Shown here: piece by piece, positions 27,782 through 36,654 of the stretch
Layout of the letters: every line of letters starts with the position of its first letter
Position numbering within the stretch: position 1 is the stretch's first letter
Assembly (NCBI GenBank): GCA_928724745.1
Contig: CAKMXJ010000001.1
Location: 248,001-312,000, forward strand
Source of the DNA: Anthracocystis setariae
Lineage: Eukaryota; Basidiomycota; Ustilaginomycetes; Ustilaginales; Ustilaginaceae
DNA: 64,000 bases
Reading direction: 5' to 3'
Position numbers and translations under genes: made by a program
Notes under the pieces: generated by a model
The model's input: only the letters and a program-made list of their open reading frames with translations
What the model was told of the DNA's origin: nothing
Database searches by the model: none

Positions 27782-30274
27782 TTACCAGGGTATGTCGTCC
27801 ATCTCTAGTTCAGCGCCAGCGAGAGTGTTGCCAAATGAGAATCCACCTGCTAAACCATCCTCAGCAGCCGCAGTAGGCTGCGCGATGGCGGTGGGCTCGG
27901 ATTTCAACTTGTCCCACCAACTTGGACCAGCCCTTTCCTTCCTTGCTGCTGCAGTCTTGGGTGTAGGTCCATTGCGACGGAGAAGGGAGCAGGTGTTGCG
28001 CCGAGTCTCATCGATCTCCTGAACCTGCTTCAAGCCAGCCTCGAGCAACGTAGGGTCGAAAAGGGCAAGACGGTCACAAAAGGTGTTGAAGACGTTGAAT
28101 CCGGCGCCGTCGCATTCCTCCTCCGCGTCTTCAGCTGATGTTGGCTCTTGCTTGGTGGCGAGCGCAGATGGACCAAGGGAGGCGGCTTGCCGACCAGGAG
28201 CGAGATTAGGGCCAGATCCGGCTGCGTCGATCTGGCTGCGCTTGAATCCGGAGAGCTGGTCAGGCTTGTTCTTCATGAAGTCCAACACAACTCCAAGCTC
28301 GGCGGGGGACACAAAGTTCTGGGTCAAGGCTACACTCTCCTCGAGGTTGATGACCAGGTGCCACCAGCCAGAGGGAACGTAGAGCACTTCGCCTTCCTCG
28401 CAGACGCCCTCAACAAGCACGCGGTCGTCAGGTTGAGGTGCTTCGGGGCCGTGGAGGCGGCGTGTCTCGGCGGCAAAGTCCAAGAGCCATTCAGAGATGC
28501 TGAGAGGGGCAGTGACCTCAGCTTCATCCTCGGATACGTAGACACCGGGAGGGGTGACATGCGGAGGAAGCATCATCCATGCCTTTCGTCCTGTCAGGAC
28601 AGCATTCCAAGCAGATGTACCGTTGGGATCCTTGTGCCATCCAGAGCCGCTACGGGCGGGCCCGGCAATGATCCACCTGTGGTCAGGTCGGAGCAAGCCG
28701 AGCAGGGAGAAGAGGTCCGATCGGACGGCGGAAGCATCGTACTGCGAGGAGGCCTCAGCAGGACTGGTGGCGATCTGCTGGAAGAACTTGGGCACTCGCC
28801 ACTCGAGCGAAGCATGGGGGTCGTCAGCGAAGGTAGCATCGAAGAGGTAGAAAGGAGACTCGTCCGGAACTGCGTAGGGGTCGAAGGTGGAATCACCGTC
28901 GTCTGCCATAGCGGAGTGGAGGTGCGGTCCAACTCGTGAGACGGTAAAGGGAGTGTCCTGGAGAGGAAGGGCGGACAAGTCGCGAGGCCCGCTGTCGTCA
29001 GAGGGTGTAGCAGCATCAGGCTCGATGGAAGCCGATCCTGACTGTGCCTCGATTTCGTTGTCGGCCTCTTCCTCCAGCAATCGCTGCCAAGTCTGCTCCT
29101 GAAGATGCTGCATGCCCCTCGAGTAGCTGAAATATGATGGCAGGCGCGATCGGACTGCCTCGCACTGGAAGAAGCGGTTGGGCCATCGCTGAGCAAGCTT
29201 GTCCAGAGACCATTCGCGGCAAGGCCAGTCCTTCAACGGCATTGCATTTTGTACTATAGCGGGCTTGTTGGCGTAGGCAAATTTGGCTTTGAAAGTTGCT
29301 ATCGAGCCGGGCTCTGCCAGATCGATCTTTGTGATCGAGTTGTAGACGCGGCAAGCTGGTGCAACAAGGTGCTCTAGAGGTGCCATAGCGAGGCGGAAGG
29401 GGTGGTAGAGGGTATCCGAAAAGATGTATGGAGACTGGATCCTGGGAGCAGGCGGTTGCAGGAGGGCAAAGTTGGCACCGTCCATCGAGTCCTTAATCTT
29501 GTCGTCGAAGATTGCTTTGTCCATCTTGTAGTGCCAGATGAAAGTTCGCTTCCAGCTACCGCACCAGCGCTTCATCTTGCCGTTGAAATGCAGCAGGAAG
29601 GCCTCGCGCCAGATTGAATTGGTGGCGTTGATGAAAGTGTATAGGCCATGACTGACAGCCTCCAGCTTGACGAGCGTAGATGGGTCATCTGCAAAGCTCG
29701 AGAGAAAGCTGAGCAGGAAATCGTCCTCGAAACGAGCGAAAAGGCCGAGCGACGTGGTGCGATCATTTCGTTCAGAGAGGAAAGCATTGCCTAGAGGCTT
29801 GATGCCGAGCGGGTGGGGAGCTTGGGTGTGCTTGTTGTGGGAGCGAGTGTAGGTGGTGGAACAAGGTTCGGAAGATGCGTTGCGAGCCCGCTTGCTGGGC
29901 TTTCGACCATACTTGGATCCATCGGTGCTGCTGCCAGCCTCGTCTGGAGTCGTAGATGGTTCGGTCGAAGGCAACGAAGTGGTCCCGTCAGTGTTGGAGG
30001 CAGAGTCTTCCGAGTCAGCGGCCAGACGCTTGAGTGCAGCGGATCCAGGCGAAACCGAGGCGTACCTTCGGTTCGTCTCTTCGACGTCGATAGTCATGTT
30101 AACGTGTTCGAAAAGGACATCATGGACAGATGTGGTTGGGAGTGGCAAGTGCCCAATCTGATCGGACGGCGCAACCTCTGTCGAAGAAACCGATGACTGC
30201 AGCACAGCTGTAGGAGTCTTGCGTTCGGAAGCTCCATCAGCGACTTCCGGAGCGGGAGAAAGGCAAACGTCCAT
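27782..30274 (-). CDS. F-box plus JmjC-domain protein (JMJD6-like oxygenase)
   Basis: 830 residues, single exon. After a disordered N terminus of about 160 residues there is an F-box-like segment (about 175-260) with leucine-rich helices ending in WREAFLLHF and WKRTFIWHYK. The JmjC domain follows. Fe(II) ligands are in WHKDPN (His about 547, Asp about 549) and GWWHLVINL (His about 639). The 2-oxoglutarate-pocket neighbours GTSAWNAVLTGRKAW and EGEVLYVPSGWWH are intact, so it should be catalytically active. A disordered tail completes it. Similar F-box/JmjC proteins are known in fungi and are related to JMJD6, which hydroxylates lysines or demethylates; the substrate here is unknown. The F-box suggests it could also serve as an SCF adaptor, which is inference. 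The gene is convergent with rad5. Confidence 0.88.
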   Translation of the reverse strand: MDVCLSPAPEVADGASERKTPTAVLQSSVSSTEVAPSDQIGHLPLPTTSVHDVLFEHVNMTIDVEETNRRYASVSPGSAALKRLAADSEDSASNTDGTTSLPSTEPSTTPDEAGSSTDGSKYGRKPSKRARNASSEPCSTTYTRSHNKHTQAPHPLGIKPLGNAFLSERNDRTTSLGLFARFEDDFLLSFLSSFADDPSTLVKLEAVSHGLYTFINATNSIWREAFLLHFNGKMKRWCGSWKRTFIWHYKMDKAIFDDKIKDSMDGANFALLQPPAPRIQSPYIFSDTLYHPFRLAMAPLEHLVAPACRVYNSITKIDLAEPGSIATFKAKFAYANKPAIVQNAMPLKDWPCREWSLDKLAQRWPNRFFQCEAVRSRLPSYFSYSRGMQHLQEQTWQRLLEEEADNEIEAQSGSASIEPDAATPSDDSGPRDLSALPLQDTPFTVSRVGPHLHSAMADDGDSTFDPYAVPDESPFYLFDATFADDPHASLEWRVPKFFQQIATSPAEASSQYDASAVRSDLFSLLGLLRPDHRWIIAGPARSGSGWHKDPNGTSAWNAVLTGRKAWMMLPPHVTPPGVYVSEDEAEVTAPLSISEWLLDFAAETRRLHGPEAPQPDDRVLVEGVCEEGEVLYVPSGWWHLVINLEESVALTQNFVSPAELGVVLDFMKNKPDQLSGFKRSQIDAAGSGPNLAPGRQAASLGPSALATKQEPTSAEDAEEECDGAGFNVFNTFCDRLALFDPTLLEAGLKQVQEIDETRRNTCSLLRRNGPTPKTAAARKERAGPSWWDKLKSEPTAIAQPTAAAEDGLAGGFSFGNTLAGAELEMDDIPW

Positions 30275-32353
30275 TGTATTTGAGGAGGGAAGTTGAGTTG
30301 CGAAGTAGGGATGGTATGGCGGATGAGAAGCGAAGCAGCCAAAGGCAGAACGTCTCGTATCGATCGGTCAGCTAAAACACCGAGATACAGCGAGAATGAT
30401 GGAGAGCTAGAACGAGCTCGAGAACATTCAAGCGATCGAGCTGGCGATACAGAGACTGCAGCGCCAGACAAATTGAGCCCACCGGGATGACGAAGGCTTC
30501 ACAGAAGAGAAGGCGGTGGAATCTGGAGCCCTGTAGTGAGAGCCAAGCCCTAACCGAACAAAAGCAGCGAATACCGAGGTACCGAACCCCCCGCAGGGCT
30601 TAGAAGCTTTTGGGATGCAGTAAATAGCGTGGGATTTGCCGTGAGAGCTGTCAGGTGTATCGTAAGATGTGGTTGGATCGTGTAGAAGTGAAGATGATCC
30701 TACAGGCCCGTCGAGCAAAGTTGGCAAGCGGCGAGAATGGGAGACTTTAGTGTCACGACGCTGCGAGTAATCAGACTCTTGTTGGATTTAAAACGGCGCG
30801 CCGAAAGCTAGCTGCCGATGCGGTGTGAAGGATTGTAGGAGGGCGTCAAGAAGCGGTCAGGTAGAGGAGGGATGGCGAGGGGCGATGGAAGGAGCGGCAA
30901 AAGCTTTTGACAGCTCGGAGAAGGTCAATTGATGTCAAATGGGATAGGGACGTTCACGCGCCACCCGCTTACAGTAGTGAGTAGTAGTTAGTAGAGTAGT
31001 AGCTCTGCTGCGCTTGGCTTGCTCAGCTGAGCTGAGCTGAGCTGAGCTGCAAAAGCCAAATCAAAATTAGGGTCGTCGATTTCACCCTTTTCTCCGTCTC
31101 TGCACTGCCCAGGCTGTAGACCGCCCGCTTTCCCTAGTTCGTTTTCGAAAAACGAATTTGATTTTTTTGTTAAAACAGGGAAAAAGGGTCAGACCGAGTT
31201 CTTTGAAGACAGGATCTCGGGCGGAACAGCGACATGGAAGCCTTCTAACGGCGCAGCTGCGTCTCTTCAAATCATCAAAATCAAGTGAAAAGAAAGCCAA
31301 AAAAAAAAAAAAAAAAAGGGCGAAAACCTTAAAGATTGAACGCTTGGAATCGTGCATTACAGCAGTGAAACGCAATCCGACTGGGTCCACTGCAAATATG
31401 CTCATGCGGAACGAGTTTGGCTTTCCTACTGCAGATGAAAATGACACAGCCAGCCAGTAGGGGCGCGCGTTCGGGAGGGCTACCGAAAGGTGTCTCGCAC
31501 TTGTCTGCATCCGCTGGCAATCGAGGCTGACATGCGTCGGTACATGCCCCCTTTCGCATCCCGAAAATCGAGACAGCAAGTGACAGCGGCAAAGCGAGAC
31601 TACAGTGCATGGCTTGATGCAAAGAGATGGCCCATGTTCGGATGCAGCCTCGATTCAGGTGGACGCAGGTCTGGCTCCGGGGCAACATGTCCGAACACGC
31701 AGGCTGTGAAAAGTGCTACTACTACCAGTTATCACCGTCCAAGCCGGAGAGGGAGTGCAGATTGTTGAGTCACCCCCGACGAAAAAATATTCCCGGCAGT
31801 GAGCTTGTTCGATCTGACACGCAAAAACCCCAGGGTGGACACCGTTGTAGTTTGTTAGATCGTTGGTTTCTGATTCAAAATTAGGCCAAGCCATGAGCAT
31901 GCCCACTGCGTGGTGACGCGCACAGACCCGAATTCGACGACCACCGTAACCACCACCAACCACCGTGAGTAAGTGTGACTTGGGAAGCTGCAAAACGCAC
32001 AACAGCTGCCGTGAAATTGACACTTTTGGCAGGTGTTGCTTTCCCCCACATACGCCCTTCTCTCACTGCAATTTGGCTAAGACCCTACAACAACACAACC
32101 GTAGGCTTTCTTCTCGTTCTACAAATTCAGCCACCACCTCCATCCAGGCAGGCGCCCTTACCAACACACTCGATAGCTTTGCTCGACTGCTAAGACGTCA
32201 ATTCCCACCGCCAACATCGTTGGTCCATCTGAACTGCGCCGCCGTCACACCGTCATCACCAATCTCTCGCAGCTCCAACGCTCGATTGGCACGCTTCAAG
32301 CTCTGAGCATGTCTACATTGTAACCACTGACCAACTCAAGTCGGCTGCGCAGC
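30275..32353. other. Divergent intergenic region with GAGCT repeat
   Basis: The 2.1 kb between the divergent JmjC and TLD genes shows no gene. It holds a tandem GAGCT pentamer (about 31021-31050), TACAGTA at 30970, a 19-nt A run (about 31299-31317), and a C/A-rich leader before the TLD gene. Confidence 0.55.
31021..31050. repeat. Tandem GAGCT pentamer repeat
   Basis: About five to six copies of the unit GAGCT/CTGAG in a row. Each unit contains AGCT, so the array is highly self-complementary. Confidence 0.85.
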
Positions 32354-34660
32354 ATGACCTCGCCCGAGTCCTCCCTCCGTCGGCGGGGTAGAGGATCTGT
32401 CTCAGAGACGCCAGCCGGCCATTCCAGGTCGCAATCTGACGGCTTCGGCTCCTTCGTCGACTCCTCTTCCGCCTTCCCCTCTAGCTTCGACCCCGGTCTC
32501 TCCGAACCGCTTGACAATCAGGCTTCCTCCTCCTCGGCAACGCTCACTTCACCGACAAACACGCGGTCGTCTCGCCATCCACACCCAGCTACAACAGACG
32601 ATACGGGCGATGAGTGGGCAGATGCAGACCTCGTGTCGAGCTTCTCCCCGATAGAGACCCACTTTCCTGCCCACATCAGCCAGATGCCGTCACCGACTTC
32701 AACCCCGCCTATTCCTGTCGCCAGCAGCAAGCCAGCTCCCACGCGCAAAATCAGCGGCAGGGGTGCCTCGTCCGAGTGGGCGGACTGGAACACCTTCCTA
32801 GCTGCGCATACCCTCCCGACGAAGCAACCAAACTCATCGGCAGACCCTTCCTCGTCGAAAACGTCGACTGCAAACACCAACCCGGCGGACGATGCCTTCT
32901 TTGACGCCTTCGAAGTAGCTACCAACGCCAACCGAAACCCTTCTCCGCCCATCATCGACCTCCGAGATGTCGAAAAGAAGCTCGAGGCTAAGAAGCAACA
33001 GAAGCTCCAACCGAAACCCATCAATCCTGCAGATGACGACTTCTTTTCGCGCTTTGAGCGTGCTCCTCAGGCTGCACTTGGCCGAACAAGCCCGCTCGCA
33101 CTTGAACCAGATCAGCTGGAAAGCATGCACGACGCACAGACGAGTCCCTTGCCGAGCTCTTCTGCAGCGACACCTTACACTGATTCGTATTTTGGATCGT
33201 CAGCCCAGCCAAGACCGATCCGAGGTAAACAACCGCGTACAGGTGCTACCTCTGATGAGCCGAGACGAGAGTCCGGTCCTTCATCGACCTCCTCAGCTTC
33301 GCCTTCGAGCTGGACGGGAAGCCTGAGGAGGACGTGGACCACTTTGAGGGGGATTCAGCATGAGGTTGCGAACCATCTTCCCAGCGTCAGTGACTTTATC
33401 ATCCCACCAGAAGAGACAGAAGAAGGCAGCTCGACGCCCACCAGTAGAGTGGACACAAACCCAGGTGGTGGGCTCTTGTTTGCAACTGCTGCGCCCGTAG
33501 AGGAGTCTACCCAAGGTGAGCCAGCCCATACTGTGCGTCGACGCAACAGTGGCGTCCTCCCGCATGCCTCAGATTACAGTCAAGGTACGCCGTTCAGCTC
33601 GCACTCAGCTGCGTCCTCCTCGGGCTTCTCTTCCGGCGCTGCAGCTCCCGTTCACTCGATCTCTGGCGGACCCTTGCGAGCACGAGATTTGTTCGCCTCC
33701 TCCAGCGGCTCCAACCTCGCTGCCAGCAACGGATCATCAGCCTCTATGAGTAACTCCGGAACACTCCGTCGAGGTCCCATACATGCCAGCACCGCCCCCA
33801 TTTCCGGCGCACCCGGCTTCGACACTGGCTCTACCCGCAAATGGAACACTGGCCACTGGACGCTCGATGATGACAAGCAAAAACGATCCATACCTGTCAC
33901 CCTCTCAAACAGGCGAGACGAGACCGAAACCGTAATCGAGCCCTTTCACGCCGCACAACTGCAAGCCTTATTACCACCAAGGTTGCAATTGGGTAAGAGG
34001 TGGAGTTTGCTCTACTCGCTAGACCAGCACGGAATCTCGCTCCAAACGCTCTATCACCGCGTGGCTACTGGCTTAGATCCGACCAAAGTCAACCGGTCTG
34101 TCTCTGGACAGCAGGGGGGCGAAGCGAGCAATGACAGTGCGGAAGCCGAGGGTTGGTTGAGGGGAGCATCGCGAGAGACGCAAGAGGCTTTGGGCACAAA
34201 GGCTCGGAATGGCAGGCAGATGCGCGTGGGAGGTGGATTGAGCAGTATCTCTGATGCGGGGTTGGTGATTGCGATCAAGGACGGGGACGACAACGTGTTT
34301 GGAGCCTTTGTGAATGAGAAGTTGAGGCCACAGCAGCATTACTACGGGTCCGGAGAGTGCTTTCTTTGGAAGACGACTGCTCCGCAAGCGGGCGAAGAAG
34401 CGAGGGTGGAAAAGTATAGGTGGACGGGTAAGAACGATTACATGATCCTTTCCGAGTCGACTTTTTTGAGTGTTGGTGGAGGCGGGGGGAAATTTGGCTT
34501 GTGGGTGGATGGAGGGTTGGAGAAGGGCGTCAGTTCGAGCTGTCCAGCATTTGACAATGAGGTGCTGTGTGATGCGAAGGAGAAGGGAAAGGGTGAGCGC
34601 GACAAGGAGGGGACGTTTGAGTGCTTCGGCCTCGAGGTGTGGGCTGTCGGAATCGATTGA
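32354..34660 (+). CDS. TLD-domain protein (Oxr1-like) with long disordered N terminus
   Basis: 768 residues, no intron. The C-terminal 250 residues are a TLD domain: LLPPRLQLGKRWSLLYSLDQ, then GLVIAIKDGDDNVFGAFVNE, SGECFLWK, a KNDYMILSE motif, and the terminal GTFECFGLEVWAVG. A low-complexity insert (about 580-625) interrupts it. TLD proteins protect against oxidative stress and, in yeast Oxr1, promote V-ATPase disassembly. The N-terminal 500 residues are disordered and Ser/Pro-rich. They carry two copies of a short motif, NPADDAFFDAFE (from residue 176) and NPADDDFFSRFE (from residue 224), plus FGSF and WADWNTF. These acidic-phenylalanine motifs resemble adaptor-binding peptides of endocytic proteins; that link is inference. 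Confidence 0.88.
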   Translation: MTSPESSLRRRGRGSVSETPAGHSRSQSDGFGSFVDSSSAFPSSFDPGLSEPLDNQASSSSATLTSPTNTRSSRHPHPATTDDTGDEWADADLVSSFSPIETHFPAHISQMPSPTSTPPIPVASSKPAPTRKISGRGASSEWADWNTFLAAHTLPTKQPNSSADPSSSKTSTANTNPADDAFFDAFEVATNANRNPSPPIIDLRDVEKKLEAKKQQKLQPKPINPADDDFFSRFERAPQAALGRTSPLALEPDQLESMHDAQTSPLPSSSAATPYTDSYFGSSAQPRPIRGKQPRTGATSDEPRRESGPSSTSSASPSSWTGSLRRTWTTLRGIQHEVANHLPSVSDFIIPPEETEEGSSTPTSRVDTNPGGGLLFATAAPVEESTQGEPAHTVRRRNSGVLPHASDYSQGTPFSSHSAASSSGFSSGAAAPVHSISGGPLRARDLFASSSGSNLAASNGSSASMSNSGTLRRGPIHASTAPISGAPGFDTGSTRKWNTGHWTLDDDKQKRSIPVTLSNRRDETETVIEPFHAAQLQALLPPRLQLGKRWSLLYSLDQHGISLQTLYHRVATGLDPTKVNRSVSGQQGGEASNDSAEAEGWLRGASRETQEALGTKARNGRQMRVGGGLSSISDAGLVIAIKDGDDNVFGAFVNEKLRPQQHYYGSGECFLWKTTAPQAGEEARVEKYRWTGKNDYMILSESTFLSVGGGGGKFGLWVDGGLEKGVSSSCPAFDNEVLCDAKEKGKGERDKEGTFECFGLEVWAVGID

Positions 34661-35013
34661 TCATCGTGCTGCATATGCTTCTCTCTGTTCATAAATAAGG
34701 TCTCGAGGTAATCGGTTCATCATGTGCCCTTCGACTCGATCTTGTCGGTGTAACTGTGGTGAATGCGACTGTGCGGAGAGGGAACAAAGCCTTTCTGTGT
34801 TTGTGCGACCGGGTTTCTTAGTCTTTCCACACTGCCGAGCGGGATGATCCGCTCTCCCCGCTCGCAATGAGGAAGACTTGCAATGCTTTGTTTCCTAACG
34901 TGTGCTGTCTGACCGACCTTCCATTTGATATATAAAGCATCGTCTTGACTTGTTCCCGCACTTCCATACTGCCACATTCCCAGCCGATTCGATTTGAGAG
35001 TAGAAAGTACACG
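34661..35013. other. Intergenic region with promoter of the SIM-rich gene
   Basis: A 350-bp gap between two plus-strand genes. A TATA box lies at 34929-34936. No other feature seen. Confidence 0.5.
34929..34936 (+). promoter_or_regulatory. TATA box upstream of SIM-rich gene
   Basis: TATATAAA lies 78 bp before the ATG at 35014. Confidence 0.5.
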
Positions 35014-36491
35014 ATGAGCTCTGCGTCCACGGGAGTGACGACGTCGCCTTGTACACCCTCTAGCGTTCATCGGACACCAGAAACCGTCACCACCAATGTG
35101 AGCTCGGGCACAGTTAGCGACTCGTCGGCTTCATCCATCGAGGATCGTTGCATAGTCGACCGCTTGCTCAGCTGCGTATCGCCCATAACGCCAACCCCGG
35201 CAACAAGACAAGGTGTCAGAGGTGAGACTTGTCCAACCTCGAGCCCTGGGGTAAGTCAACCATCTCCCTCCAAAGTCGAATTGATTCTAAAGGGAATGTG
35301 GAACTGATGACCTGTGTGAATGTGATGCTAGAAGAATGCATCGATGCTAGGAGAGGCGGTGGTGATAGATCTTACCGATGCTCCAGCTGCTGCGATTACG
35401 GCGTCCACTACGAATGCCTTCCTCAACAGGGCTAAGCAGGTGTTCAAGGCGACTGGACCCGTCCGCTCCCGCTCCCGCTCTCGCTCGATTCAACCTGCAT
35501 CGTCTCGTTCCGACCCCACCATGCCTACTCCACCAGAGCGGGGAGGAGAGACTGTGAATCCGCTGCCCAAGATGGAGGAAGAATGGGACACTTCCCACGC
35601 GCTCGGCACAGTTGACGATGGTGGTGGTGATGAGGTTTGTATCCTCGGCGTTGTCAAAGCCGAACCGAATCCCGCTGCTGCATCACCCTCGACTCAGTCC
35701 AATGGTAACTCGATGCCTGCCTCGACGCAGATCCCGCGCTTGACAGCGGTGCCTGCGAGTCTGCAGCGTAGAGTCACGCCAAGCCTTGCACGCATGCGAG
35801 CCACGCCGACGCCTCCCTCTGGTGGCCGGCTTGGGCCGATTTCGCAGCGAACACCAACACCCCAGCCGCAGTCGGTCGTGTTGGGCCGCATGGGTAGAGC
35901 GCAGAGCCTGATGCCGTATACGAGGAGGATGGATTTCGGTGCAAGGAGAGATATCGCTATGCGTCAGACCGTCGACGTGATCATGCTCGACGCCACTCGA
36001 TCGCCTCTTCCTACCCCCCACAGCAGCAGCCGCCCAGTGGAAGCTGGCCATACTGTTGGTGTGGATGGAGGCGACTCGGATTCGGACGATTCGATCGTAG
36101 TAACCGGCTCACAAACAGCGCCTGAATCGAGTAACAGCAAGAAGCAATTGCGTGTCACTCGAAAAACTAAAACTCCCACCTCGTCAACCCCCACGAGCAC
36201 TACTAACGCAATCACCGATCCATACACGTAAGTCCCTCCCCTCCCCTCTTCCCACCTCCCGACAGTGCGCAAAGCTTACTTTGACCTTTCCCCTCTGTTG
36301 GTCATAACAGCATCAAAGTAGGTTTCAGCTTCACCGGAACCACCAGCACCAACCTACACCACTCTACCACCTTTGATCACACAACAACGCTCTACCCAAC
36401 CGCCGAAACAATCCAACACCTCATCGTAGAACTCAAAAAAACACTGAAAAAACACCTCCCCCTCGCACCCAAACCGCGTCCCAACACCTAG
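35014..36491 (+). CDS. Disordered protein with multiple SUMO-interaction-like motifs
   Basis: Three exons, 35014-35250, 35332-36227 and 36311-36491, join to 437 residues. Intron 1 (81 nt) is phase 0; intron 2 (83 nt) is phase 2. All ends are GT-AG and frame is kept throughout. Most of the protein is Ser/Pro/Thr-rich and looks disordered, with an RSRSRSRS run near residue 125. Four short beta-type stretches beside acidic residues look like SUMO-interacting motifs: VVIDLTD (about 89-95), EVCILGVV (about 180-187), VDVIMLD (about 293-299) and DDSIVVTG (about 332-338). The second is followed directly by VKAE, a sumoylation consensus. The last 60 residues (from IKVGFSFTGT) may form a small folded domain ending in a basic helix. 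I recognise no family. A nuclear SUMO-pathway or chromatin role is inference from the motifs. The gene is convergent with the zinc-finger gene. Confidence 0.75.
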
Positions 36492-36654
36492 CTCACCCGC
36501 ACAACAACAATGGTACCTGTACTCAAACGAACAAGCACAAGAATGATAAAACAAAAAGAGTAGCAACCCTTCAGAGCACAACTACGAACGAAGAGAAGAG
36601 AAGAGAAAAAAAAAAAAAAAGAGAGAAGAAACCCCCAAACAAGCCTTGAGAATA

